Source: Opisthorchis felineus
Lineage: Eukaryota > Platyhelminthes > Trematoda > Opisthorchiida > Opisthorchiidae
NCBI GenBank assembly: GCA_004794785.1
Contig: SJOL01002760.1
Location: forward strand, 190,843 to 254,842
DNA length: 64,000 nucleotides
Reading direction: 5' to 3'
This document shows, piece by piece, positions 11,301-22,515 of the stretch (position 1 is its first letter; every line of letters starts with the position of its first letter). The translations under genes were made by a program, and so were the position numbers. The notes under the pieces were generated by a model. That model was not told the DNA's origin. It did no database searches and saw only the letters and a list, made by a program, of their open reading frames with translations.

Positions 11301-13189
11301 GCAAGGCCAGTAGTGCGCGTTTGGTCAGGTGTTTCCTAAAAGCCTACTTGCATTTGAATAGGCTTTAAAGAGCGGCATTTCTTTGGCTCGTTGAATTCCC
11401 TGACTGGACAGTGATGTATGCGGATGCAACTGATTACGCATGCGATGTATGGTACGTGGTCTAAACTTGTCGGACAAGGATATCGTGTGGTCACTCTGTG
11501 GTGTGGTGATGTATATGACCAGCCGGCGTTCTCGAATGCACTCAAAATTGGGAGCTAACAATTGGGGGGCGGCAACTGAAGCCACATTCCATGCTACTCA
11601 GGTAAAAAGGAGAAAAAAAACTGCAGCTGTGAACGTGTTCACGTGTCCCGCGAATAGGCTCGCGAGATGGATATACTCCAAACGAGCCCACTGAATTTAT
11701 TACGTCTTTTGTGAATGCGACAATGTCATTCAGTGTGGAACGTAATTACAAGCATGCCGAGACCACCATTTGCATACGGCGGGCCGGAGTCATTCACTTG
11801 ACCACGGTCAGGAGTATTCTGTTTCCGTTTTAATGTAGTTCACACCGACGAAATGACGCAATCAAATATCACGGATGATGATCTCTGTGTACAATTATCC
11901 ACGAGCAGTTTTGCGTTCGTCCGCTGGTCAGCTGCCGGATACTGAACTGCATCCCCATTGGATTTTGGCAGAACGTATTTTAAATTAAGCGGTGTGCTCA
12001 GTGAGCTTTACGAAGTTACCCAAACAGCAAGCCTAATCAACCAATTCGAAATTACTCTTCAAACTACAATCGCTCCTGTCGGATGGCATTAAGCCAACAT
12101 GTTGCCAGTATATCTGATGCTGATGAATCCAGTTTTTGTTTCACACCACCTGAAATCCTTAAATCTGGATGAAGTATGCCTAGGGATCCAGATGTTGAAA
12201 TCAATAACTTCGGTGATTTCGCAACCACATTAGTGCAAGGTATTTTGTAATTTATAAGTAGTATTTAGCGAGAGTAAATTTAGGCCACCTGAAGACCATC
12301 AAGCTTCGGAGTATTCAAGGTCTTTATACAGTTTGGAAAAACGCAGTTACTGAATCTTGTCTCAGTCCAACGTGGCTACCCCAGAGTGCGCCTAAAATCT
12401 ACGTGGTTCTGAAAGTGACATTTGTTGGTCAGATGAGTTTACCGTTCCGATATATTAACTCATAAAAAGCTAAAATTATTTTTCAAAATATACGTTTTTA
12501 GTTCCCCTCTACTGAGGGTGGGGGTTACACAGTGATTTACCCGTTACTAGGACACTGAAGTGGCACATCAACTATTCACTAACCGCCATGTGGAGGGACT
12601 TGGCATCACCATCGGGAAGGCATGGCAGGATGCAAATAAAGATGGGTCCACGTAATGATCACAACATGCGTCTCATTACCGGTTTCCAAGTCCTGTTTGA
12701 ACATGTGAAATCTCCATCTATCTCTGTGCTTTGTCACAGCGCTTTATAAAACGAGGATTAATTTGGCCATTTCACGTGTGCTGTCATTTTATTCATAACC
12801 AGTAGACGTTTTCGTTCTTATTTTCATCTATTTCTTTATCACTCAATTTTTGATTTCTTTGTTTACCGTTCTCTTTCAAAATATTGTTGGCCATCAAACG
12901 TAGTTGACAGACCGGAAGTTAGTTGTAAACCCACAATACTAACCTACTTGACCACCTAAGTCACGATTTTCGTAAACGATTCAGTGCAATTTTTACGGAA
13001 ACTAAACGCGACAAAATTTAAATAAATAGTCTGCCAAAGTGCATATAGAGCATTTATTTATCAATACGACACACGAAGATAACCAAAAGCCAGTGTGTTC
13101 TGTGAACTGAGGAAAAGGCAATTGCAAACGGAGGAATTTAATCGACACAAATGAAGTTCGCTATGTTTCCAAGACCTGGAATGCGGCAG
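8400..13189. other. Gene-poor stretch, nothing recognised
   Basis: No open frame above about 90 codons, no domain match and no repeat shared with other parts of the window were seen. A purine/pyrimidine-mixed, mildly AT-rich composition is kept throughout. It separates P1 from the 3' end of P2. Confidence 0.5.
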
Positions 13190-13351
13190 CTAGTCGAATC
13201 GCGGATTTTTGGCGATCTGCAGAAGTGCATTCGCACCGCGTTTCAATTGTAGGTTAATTCGGTGTAGAAAGTCGGTTCCCAGTGCAAAATAATTTTTGTC
13301 GTGAAATCGAATAGTGCTGAGAAGGAGTACGTCTCCAAATAGGGTTGTGTG
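13190..13351 (-). CDS. Peptidase-like P2, terminal exon (family A1)
   Basis: An acceptor (gttaatttggcag) at the right edge opens a phase-0 frame that ends with TAG at 13,190-13,192. It starts TLFGDVLLLSTIRFHDKN, which matches the C-terminal WILGDVFLR.YYTVFD..N block that closes pepsin-like proteins, with LFGD in place of LGD. A basic tail follows. The preceding exon ends after a whole codon, so the phases agree. The Cys-containing loop usually found before this block is absent, so either one small exon is missed or the loop is lost. Confidence 0.6.
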   Translation of the reverse strand, partial: HTTLFGDVLLLSTIRFHDKNYFALGTDFLHRINLQLKRGANALLQIAKNPRFD

Positions 13352-13643
13352 CTGCCAAATTAACAGTAAACATTATTTTATAGATGGGTAACAGGGATGG
13401 TTGGTATCCTGTGGTGATACGGGGGATTATTTGCTTTTGAAATAGCTTATGTACTGGAATGCAGATGTGGGGCCTACACAGTTCATATATCAACGGATGT
13501 AAGCTCACAATGTTGCAGACCACAATGTGTTATGACGAATAGCTTAGAAAGCAGCCCGACGACCAGAATGAGTTTCTCCCTATAAGTATCAATTTTACTG
13601 TTCTGACGTGAATATACCATAATCATCAGTGTAGTTTACTCAC

Positions 13644-13887
13644 ATTATAGACGTGCTCATGTGTTGGCCAGGTGAATACCAGACCCTCAACAGTGACTGT
13701 CAATGCGGCGTATCGTGGCAGTGCAGCCAGGTTAAGTGAATGTGCGTTCAACTCCCTTTGAAAATTAGCATTCCATATAAGGGAAATGATCCCGGAATAC
13801 ATCTCCGGGAAAAAGGCGTTCACCAGTCCCAATTCGAATGACACTTCACAATTTTCGTCACACAGCGTAACTCCTCCCATTGTAATA
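13644..13887 (-). CDS. Peptidase-like P2, second active-site exon with ELG for DTG
   Basis: The exon is bounded by a clear acceptor (ctgtttctttccattcag) and a GTGAGT donor at 13,643-13,638. It enters with one base (phase 2) and leaves in phase 0. The frame reads ITMGGVTL, then CDENCEVSFELGLVNAFFP. In family A1 the matching block is C-x3-C, then DTGTSL five residues after the second Cys, then Pro fourteen residues after it. Here both Cys and the Pro keep exact spacing, but the catalytic Asp-Thr-Gly is Glu-Leu-Gly. Helix YSGIISLI and strand LPRYAALTVTVEGLVF follow as expected. This predicts an inactive homologue. Confidence 0.75.
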
Positions 13888-14343
13888 CTGAATGGAAAGA
13901 AACAGTTTGAGTGGGTAATCGAACATGTGCACGAGTGCAAAAAATGATATTTATTCGAATGACATTCACGATATAGCATACAATATTTGAACGTACAAGA
14001 TTACTCATAAGATTTGTGACTGCAATCGATTTCGCCTTGATGTTGACTACCGTGAACGTGAGATATGACTAAATTTTGAATACTTTCGGGGAAAAAGCAA
14101 TTTTCTATGAAAGCAGAGTCTCTGGCTAATATTTTCAACAAATTTCAGCAACTACTTTTATTCGCACACGAATTTGGTTTTGACAGGAGCGTCCAATGAA
14201 TTAGGCTAAATTTCTAGTTCATGGTGGTCGGCTTTAGATCAACGTACAAAACCGGTGCTTGTCTGTCAAGGTATTTTCAGCAACCTTATGAGAAGTTTTC
14301 GAGGTCTGGACGACAGAGGATTTCGGTATTTTGAATATCATAC

Positions 14344-14459
14344 CAGATGAATGATAAGGTGGCCTGGCGCAATGGCGCCCGAATGGGACCATCGTAAGCG
14401 AGCAATTCGGTTGGGTCTTCCGCCAAAACAAAAGCGTTTTGCAAATGAGCATATTTGTC
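14344..14459 (-). CDS. Peptidase-like P2, middle exon
   Basis: The frame reads KYAHLQNAFVLAEDP, then ELLAYDGPIRAPL and SFI, ending two bases into a codon before a GTATGA donor at 14,343-14,338. It aligns with the minus-strand P4 exon at 56.8 kb (KYTHLYTSFVLTGGSP), including the donor position and the first intron bases (GTAYGATATTC). In pepsins this covers the F-S-V-Y-L strand to the Trp before the second site. The exit phase fits the exon at 13,644-13,887. The entry phase (0 after the TAG acceptor) does not fit the exon at 18,374-18,564 (exit phase 2), so either the acceptor is misplaced or the frame is broken. Confidence 0.62.
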
Positions 14460-17400
14460 CTATTTTGTGCAAATTTGGTTCAGGTAGTATGTAAAGTTGA
14501 CAGACATTCTAGAATTGCACCTATCTGATGAGCCCAAAGCATGGTGAAGCTGGCCATGGGCTGTCGAATAGTTTTCAGTAACTTTATGGGTCGTCTACAG
14601 CTCTTTTGTCATGGAATCAACAAGTGCTGTGTGAACATCTCAGTCTCACTGAAGTCAGCACGAACGATTCAAAGTTATGGTCAGCGAAAACAAGCTGAGA
14701 AATACACTTACTATGGAGACCCTGAACGCGTGAAATATTTGATTTCCGTATCCAAATGCTCGAATCTTATGGAGCCCGGTTTATTACTGTATACCGTGTT
14801 GCACACAGGTTGATCATGTTGGGTTTGTTCAAAATACCTACAGAGCGCCACTACAGAGAAATTTACATTTGAAAATCAACACCAATGCATCAACTTGCTA
14901 AATATAGGAAGATTGTGGAAAAACTCCGGTGGGAATGCTTATGTCCATACTATCAGACACAGGGTGACTAATAATGAGGTCATGTTGTTCCCGAAGAAAC
15001 ATTTGGAAGCATTTCGTATAACAATATGACTGATGGAATCCTAACCATTCAACTCACTTGGAAACAATAATTGACCAGCGGTTTTGAGATGCCAACGGAT
15101 ATGTTTCATAAACCTGATGTCCTTCTTCACCCCTCGAACGTTGACATTTGATTTCTACATTCCGTCTTCTAAAAAATGACAGACCGGTTTCTATGGTTGT
15201 GGCAACGTAGATGGTATAATGCAGGTCGTGAAAACTCCAAATTCACTGAGTAAGTAAATGTACTTTCAAACTGCAACATCGAGATATAATAGACGATAAT
15301 TTATATATATGTATATATAGATATATATCTGGGGCCGTAGTATACAAACAAAACTTCAAAAAACGCTTTGAGCAAACTGAATCTGACATTTATTTGTATG
15401 GTAAACGGGTCTCCCTAGATAACGCCGTCTGATTTTCATTGGCCGGAAATTATGTGAAACAGTTTAGGCATTGACTTCCTAGATCATACAATCTTTCGGT
15501 TGTTCAAACCGATTCCTCAAAATTCTCCAAACACAAACGAACTGAGGCAGACGTGGATTGTTTACTACCCGAGCACAGCGTACACAGGTCATTGCCTAAC
15601 AATTCAACAATTTCCTAAATTGTGAAGATGGATTTCACAAATGGCGGATGGCAGTATTAGCGATAGAGATTAAACTGAGAAGGTGATTGGACCACTTATG
15701 TTGCCATGTCTCCGGCAGATATAGGAAAACAATAAATTTCATTCACCGTTTCTAATTGCAATTGTTGGTTAATATTCCAGCAACGTTGTGGAGTTATGAT
15801 ACGTGTTCACAATAACCCATCATTGTGATTCCCGCCCTGAAAAAGACCACCTCTGAAAAAAAGACAAAGAGTGTGTCTCTTGACTGCTGGGTCGTACTCT
15901 TCACAGAAAAATAAACTCTATGAAGCAGGTGTTCGATTTGACTGACGCAGAGTCAGTGCATGCTTGTTATCTAAGCAATTTTTCTAGAGTATCCAGCATG
16001 GTAACCAGCATGTGTTTGTTCCAAGAATTGACGTGGGTATCGGATTATTGTATGTGATGACATCAAACTAAGTTGTCAAACAATACTTTCTCCCCTAGCT
16101 CAGAGAAGCGATCTTGTACGTGCTTATTCAAACGTGCCCCGGTGGGTGTTCCAAATAATTGGCCGATCTTCCGAATGTCCAAATGCGTGATGATGATGAT
16201 CCCAAAGCACAGCTGTAAAGCTTTTCACGGCTTCACATTGATTTTACATGCGAGATAAAATCACTTTATATCAAAATTTCCTATGAAGCATGAATAAGAC
16301 ACCATATATTGAGAAGGAAATAAAGTTTTGCAATTGAGATATGCCAGAGATCCGAGAATTCATCGTTCGAGACGCGACTTAGTGTCGAATAGCGTGATGT
16401 GAGCTTTGTGGTTATTGGCGGCCAGAATAATATAGGATATGTGCACCCTCTCCACTCGAGTCTGTAGGGTGTGACATGTGAAGAACTACGGACATAATCC
16501 TCCCCTCACCCGGACACAACACTCCGGTGCAACCGAGTTAGGCGATCATGAGTGTTCAGCGCATCCAACTGTTTTAGGGATATGAATTACACAGACCGGT
16601 TCAGCTGGGACGAGCAGAATGCTGATTTAGCGGTGAGCGCACATGGACAAGCACAACTGACGAAACGAATGCAAGCCCACCAGCCCAACGGCCGATCAAT
16701 ATTCCTTGCCTTGATGTCTAGTCTGGACGCAAGAGAAACCTGCAAACTTTCCCCATGGTATTGGCATAGGTTTCCATTTGAGAAAGCGAGCGTTCCTAAG
16801 TAAATTGAGTGAATATACATGGGTCAATTTAGACGAGTCAACTGCAGAACCAGAGAGAATTATGGAATGGGCAGCAGTAAATTTTATTGATACACTTAGG
16901 GGTAGCATCTTAGGCTCGTCCGGAAAACATAGTCTACGACTGAACAAATCTGAAAAACGATGGAGTTTGGAACAACCCCTGATTATCATGAGCAAAATTT
17001 GACCAGCATGTGACTACTTCCACTAGATTATAGCAGAGTTATCGTAATACAATTTGTCGAATGAAGTAAAATGTGGACAATCTGTTTTTAGCTCATTCGA
17101 CGATATCAAACACAGAACGTGGCCAAAGGGAAAATGTGAAGTGTTGACTGATCGATTGCAGCCACGCTTCTTCGAGTCAGGTCAATGAACGATTGACTGC
17201 TCTGCCATTATGAACTTCTATTGACCTTTCGAAATCTTCCCAGTTCCGCAATTTATGAGTAATTCGCTAGGCGAAGTCCCACAAGATGCGTGGCTTTTCC
17301 GAGGAGATGCGGAATTGACTGTTCAACACCTAATGAAAAACGAGGTGGCGAATGAGTAACCTGCTGCCCAAATATTTGCAAGGTTGGCTGTTTTACGCGT

Positions 17401-18373
17401 CTGGCCTGAGTTAGCACGAATAACAGCATGTGTAGATATCAACATAAAACTTCATGTCCGTTTTCTATCCAGCAAAAATGCGCCGGATCTGTGTCAAAAT
17501 TCCAGACAGCTTTCCGTAACCATATGAACTTAAAACTCGTGTCTATACACTCATCATAAATGCAAAGTTTATTCTCGTTTTTTAGGACCGAAATGACAAT
17601 GTGGCCTTTTCCTGTTTGGAGAATTATCTTCATTTGAACAGCAGCGTTTCCTTGTGTATCTTCCTGTAAATGACGTTATTTTGTCATATGGTTGCTAATA
17701 TTTGCAATTAACAGACCAAGTGAGAAACTCTGGATATCTTAACCAAACCTACTCCGTGGAATTTTCTATTTGAAACCATCAAGTTACAGTCGTTTGAATT
17801 AGAAGACGTTTGATTTCGAAATTGCACCGGTCTTGTCATACGGAACAATAAAGTCACACGATCTGTATTGCTAAAATATATATCAGAACAGTGTGGCTAT
17901 GTCACAACCCTGAAAGTTCCCATGCACACTGTTTGTTTTGCTTCCCATCAGACAATTTATCCCGCTGCACGATTCGTCCACAGCGAGAAAATACCTTGAT
18001 CGTGTGCACTTGATTTAGCAGCCCTGTTATAGTCCGGGTTAAAACGCCTCGATTCACAAAAAAATCACCACTTAAGACCAAGGTATTTTGAACACATATT
18101 TGCTTATTTTACGCGCTCGAGTTTGCCCAGATTTTCATAAAAATGGAAACTGTAGAACCAGTCAAGCCAAGTGGAGCAAAACAAGTTGCTGAGTTTAGGC
18201 CTAAACGTGGACACAAGTATGGATAGGTTTGGATACCGTTTTTATTTTGGTCTGACCATAACGCCGACAATCGGACAATTGTATAAACGTTTTTATGTCA
18301 GACGTGTCGGAATGCCATTGTGCAGAACTAACTTTGAGAAAATTCAAAAAGGCTACACTTTCATCATACTTAC
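14460..18373. other. Probable large intron of P2
   Basis: This 3.9-kb stretch separates the second and middle exons of P2. It holds an AT-dinucleotide patch at 15,300-15,330 and several open frames under 100 codons on both strands (for example around 16,550-17,000) that I cannot assign. One minus-strand frame at 17,663-17,451 resembles a pepsin middle segment only in spacing of Trp residues and is not called. Confidence 0.45.
15300..15330. repeat. AT-rich dinucleotide patch
   Basis: This is an imperfect (TA)n run interrupted by G and C residues, inside the presumed P2 intron. Confidence 0.85.
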
Positions 18374-18564
18374 GTGAGATATTCAACTGAGAGAGGAAGT
18401 CTTGATTTACTTGCTGGGCGAAAACAACCACCTTGATCCCAGAAAGTGTCCAGTCCTGAAGGCGCAAGTCCCAGTGATCCATCGAGATCATACATTGACT
18501 CCATAGCCGGCCTGACCGTTGTAACCGACATGAATCGATAAGGGTCAACAACAGCCCGACCAAG
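18374..18564 (-). CDS. Peptidase-like P2, DGSLGLA exon (family A1)
   Basis: The exon starts after a TAG acceptor (gcttttcgtgtag) and ends at a consensus GTAAGT donor (18,373-18,368). It reads in phase 0 and leaves two bases over. It encodes a strand region followed by DGSLGLAPSGLDTFWDQGG, the family A1 (F)DGILGLA element, and matches P1 7,179-7,414 closely at protein and nucleotide level. The intron separating it from the previous exon is only about 40 bp (18,604-18,565). Very short introns near gene 5' ends are known from schistosomes and related flukes. Confidence 0.8.
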
Positions 18565-18604
18565 CTACACGAAAAGCTCATTATTCAATAGGTCACGGAT
18601 ATAC

Positions 18605-18808
18605 CTGCAAACTAGTAGTGAAAATATTTCCGGTCAATTCGTGGTTCCTGTAAGTGCGACACACAACATCATGCTGTGGGTTTGTCGGCTGAAATCCTCC
18701 CTGTTTTACCAAAGGCGAAACTATCCAAGAGTAGCTAGAACCGGTATCAACTTTAATATTGCGAGGCAAAGGTTCACCAGCGATATGCATCTTCATAACA
18801 AGGAGTCC
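18605..18808 (-). CDS. Peptidase-like P2, first active-site exon with DTGSS
   Basis: An acceptor (ctaattatttcaag) opens a 68-codon exon that ends CAG before GTATAT. It encodes IAGEPLPRNIKV, then DTGSSYSWIVSP, an exact match to the family A1 first-site consensus DTGSS-x2-W, and later HELTGNIFTTSLQ, matching the YG(T)GS.sG.l..D.v flap-side block. Pepsin-like enzymes cleave peptide bonds with two Asp residues, one from each lobe. This lobe keeps its Asp; the C-terminal lobe at 13.8 kb does not. Exon borders coincide with those of P4 at 59.2 kb. The signal peptide and propeptide exons, expected upstream (above 18,809), were not found. Confidence 0.78.
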
Positions 18809-20087
18809 CTTGAAATAATTAGTTAAAAAATTAACAAAGTTACTTGGTGGTTTGGAGCCAACGTCGATTTAAATTCAAATCGTCGCGTCCTATTCAGCAA
18901 AACGTCATCCATAGAGGAAATATTTCCGGTCGTCCCTGCAGGTCGAAACTGAAGGTTCGAACTTTTAACTAGGTTAGTTTGGATTGGCCCAGTTTACCCA
19001 TTGTTCAACACACCATTCAGTTCGACAGCGCTCAACAGTAGTCCCACAAAACACCAAAACATCTTGATGCGCAATAATATTTTTCCGAGAGGTTTCTTAC
19101 TTAGTTAAGTATGATTGCTCATTAAACTGGTGCGTTGAGATTATTGGATGATCGAATGGACCAGTCAGTGCAATTGAAGTACTATGGATTAATACATTCG
19201 GGCAAACCATTCTCGCTCCAATGGTGAATGCTACACATGTGTGCATGCCCATGAAACCAGCATCCAAATGGGATGAAATTAGATACTGAAAGGACATTTT
19301 AGCCAGTTCATGTTGGGTGCAAAACCAAACATCCTAGATTATTATATGTTGATATTTCATTAGAACAGATTTCGCATTATTTCTATTAAATGATGCACAG
19401 ATTTTGTCACCATACGCTACCAGAAATTCCTTGTCACATTTTTCAGTCCATACACAAAATGAAAAATGCTATCCAAAGCTTGAAAAGGTGTTCTTGGTAC
19501 GTGAAAATCATTTCTGAGTAAGTGTGATGAAAAATCGTTTAAGCAACATTGACATCAGTAAACCTGTGCGCATACAAGCGCCGCTTTTTTGCAAAATCAT
19601 TTTTGTCACTTAGTGTAAACATGAAGTCAAGTGAAACGATTGCAAACAATCGCTTCACCAAAACACGAGAATGTTTATACCAAAAAACAGTAGTTCAGTT
19701 TTGTATTTGCCATCCAATTTTTCTAATTTTCTCCACTGGTAAGCCACTCAGTCAGGATCATATGGAGGATAACTGTAATCATTGCATACCAGTTTCTTTC
19801 GGGCAAAATAAGGTGGTGTGATTACCTGCCTGTGTTTTGATTTCTTGTTTGGTCCGCCCAAATTATGTCTCTCTCTCGTTTCTCTTCTCGGAGGAGCAGT
19901 GGAGAGTGCACAGAAGAACCTCGAGAAACCTCTTCATTGTAGAAGCAGGATACCGCTACTCTGGGTGACAAGCAGCAGTAAGTTTCACGTAGTTTACGCC
20001 ACATGTACAAATCTAATGTGGTGTCATTTCCGAACGTCTCCAACTGTACTGCAGTATTGCAATGCCTTCGGGGACGTGCAAATCAGA
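18809..20087. other. Upstream of P2; no exon recognised
   Basis: Signal-peptide or propeptide exons of P2 would be expected here on the minus strand. Short open frames exist but none shows a convincing hydrophobic leader with a donor. Confidence 0.4.
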
Positions 20088-20312
20088 TTATCTGAACACA
20101 TTCATCGCAGAGCCGCAATAGATGTCCACAGTAAAGATGCATCTTACGCCATACCAATGACTCGTGCGAACCTGAGAGAATGAAAATGTTGAATTTCTGT
20201 CAACATCGAGAACATGCAGGAAATTTTGTTTAATTTTAGGTCCCGCTGAGATTTCAACTAAAATTATCTTGCCCTGGATACAGAAACGTATACCAGCACA
20301 AACGACATTCAT
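20088..20312 (-). pseudogene. Possible peptidase-like fragment (P5), second-site region
   Basis: The minus strand reads FC, a short linker, then VEISAGPKIKQNFLHVL. The G-P pair stands 13-14 residues after the Cys, the spacing of the A1 second site, but no DTG remains. Good acceptors occur inside the frame (tttctgtatccag and cattttcattctctcag). A possible partner lies upstream at 22,340-22,515. The match is to spacing and general character only, so it may be chance. Confidence 0.28.
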
Positions 20313-22339
20313 GAAATACCCGAAAAATCAAAACATAAATGTGGGCCCCAAGCTGAAAGCTAATTTTACACCCTTTGTCCTAAAACCACTTTTAAAATAG
20401 TCCCCTGAATTTCGCACCAATTCTCAACTGTGCCGCAATCGCATTTTCCGGATAGAACCTAGTGATAGTATGGCGGGCGAACGGCTGTAAATAATATGCA
20501 AGTTGATGATATTTGGGGAAGTTCAAAAAAATCCTTCACATTAATATGACAAACGGGTAAAGGTGTGCAATAATTTAGCCTTTATTTCCTCAGATGCATT
20601 CAAAATTTTACCCAGTTATTACAATTCAAAAGGCGAATCACTTGTCGAAGTTAGTCGTGATGTGTGGAAACCAGTCATACGAATTTTCATACCACGGCAA
20701 TCTAACCGCGTGTCTCGGGGTCATCTATGCGTGAAAGCATGACCATGGCGGATCCTCCAGGTTCCCCCGTAGAGGGGTGGTGATAAAAATTTGACTTTTT
20801 AATGTGTCGGTCTTTCGGGGTAAGAGGCAGTCTGTTAAAAATCACTTAATGTTGAGTAGTCTTCAGATACTTATTCAACATTGGCAAGTCCTGTGGATGG
20901 TCTCACCCGACGATGTCCGATTCCAAGACAGATGGATGTGAGGTTTGCATCTCTTGGTCGTGCGTATTAGTTTCAGTCAAGAACGCCTTCTATCGTTTGT
21001 GTCTCGAAAATCTCGTGAGAAATCTGGAAGATTTGCAGACCTACGTCAACCCACATTGCAAGTCTTAGTATTTTCACGGTCGACTTACTTATTGTCTGAC
21101 CCGTTTAGCAGATCCTCTTTTGCCGTGTTACGTGGGTTTTTCGCAAGCCCGCAGAATATCCGAAACTTCTACCAGAATAGAAAATTGTTCGCAGAAATTA
21201 TGAATAACTACGTTTTGTCAAACTCATTCAATTTTTCTTGCATTCATGACCACTGATCCACAAAAATGCATGTTTATATTTTATGTTTCTAATACTTTCA
21301 ACAAGGGCGTGAATATTGAATGATTTCCAACAATGAACTTGAGATCATAATTTATCAGTTTGTGAACTTGGTGCCAATCGCCATCCTCGCTGGTGGCCAT
21401 TGGTTAGATCTGTGCAGTAAACATGTTAAATTTTTGTTCCTTCATGGCAAACATTATGGAGATTTTGAACAACTTTACAGGAAAAACCTTCCGATATTTC
21501 TCATTATAAATGATTCTACTTGGGAGAGAAAAAAACGCATCCCAATTCACTATGTCCCTTCGTCACGGGTGCTGTATGCACATGCGGAGATGTCCAGTGA
21601 AAATCAACGCAACCGTCTTCATATTACGTTAAGACAAATTGCCAGTGAGTAAATAGTAAACAAGTAGAATTTTTTGGGAATAAATCAGGGGAGTTTGCTT
21701 TGTGCGCAGAAAGAAACCAACCCCCTAACAACGTGACATTTGCGTTGTGTTCAATTTGCCATAATTAAAAGAAGATTAGGAGAAATGTTCGGGTAACCTT
21801 TCAACTATTGTTGGTCGTACACACGGCATACGTACATCCATCACTAAGATTGACAAAACATAATCCTGAGATTTGCCAACGAAAAAATTAAAAACCCTTT
21901 CTCCAACTTATCCAACATTATGAAAACTAAACAGTCAGTCACCGAAACATGTGACTCTACTGAGACGCGGAAGGTGGTGATTACAACATTAAGTAGGCAG
22001 CCCGGAATCAGCAATCTTTTATACATTTTATCCCAACTGAAGGCCATTCAGATTGCTCAGTATTCAGATTGAAAGTTTATGCCATCATCTCCGGAACCAT
22101 TGAAAGTCCGATTTCCTTCTTCTGACCGCGAGCATCCTTTCGTATGTTTTGACTAGTTACAATAGACTCTGTGGTCGTCACGAGGACCCATGTTCACGAA
22201 TATCAGGCGATTGATTCCGACAGTACCAAAACCCGACCACATCCTCCTCGTCCTTATGGATCGTGGGACAACAAGAACCTATTCTTGGGAAGATATCCGG
22301 TGCTCCCCGAGTCTGGTTTATTTCGTGAAATGTCTAGTT
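20313..22339. other. No gene recognised
   Basis: Open frames reach 110 codons (21,320-21,652, +), but I find no domain in them and no paralogous stretch elsewhere in the window. Confidence 0.4.
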
Positions 22340-22515
22340 CAACGTCCACCGAGTATATTAGATGCATGTGGACAAACAAGCAAATCAATGCACTTCCATG
22401 TGTCTTTCCCAGCTTTCAGGTCGGAACCTCTTTGAAAGTTAGGTTTCGCAGACTGCGATTTCAACACAACCGACAGGCTACCGGACTGGACCACACCCAC
22501 AAGGTAATTTTCAAC
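22340..22515 (-). pseudogene. Possible peptidase-like fragment (P5), middle region
   Basis: A strong acceptor (actgctcccgttgtccag) opens a phase-0 frame reading VENYLVGVVQSGSLSVV, then FQRGSDLKAGKDTWKCIDLL. The order Q-S-G-S, then G-S-x-L, then W-x3-D resembles the family A1 stretch QSGS.VIFGG...GSLNW....YW...D. There is no close match to the P2 or P4 middle exons, so it may be chance. The frame also overlaps an open plus-strand frame. Confidence 0.28.

Noticed and set aside
14524..14570. CTGATGAG followed by a stem-like stretch, suggesting a hammerhead ribozyme as in schistosome satellites
   Set aside because: The required GAAA core and the cleavage triplet in a third stem are not found at the right places.
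17451..17663. A minus-strand frame within the P2 region with two Trp residues spaced like a pepsin middle segment
   Set aside because: A much better middle exon, shared with P4, exists at 14,344-14,459. This one has no paralogue in the window and a poor donor.
18950..18975. GGTTCGAAC, similar to a tRNA B box
   Set aside because: No A box at the proper distance and no cloverleaf could be drawn; no tRNA is called.
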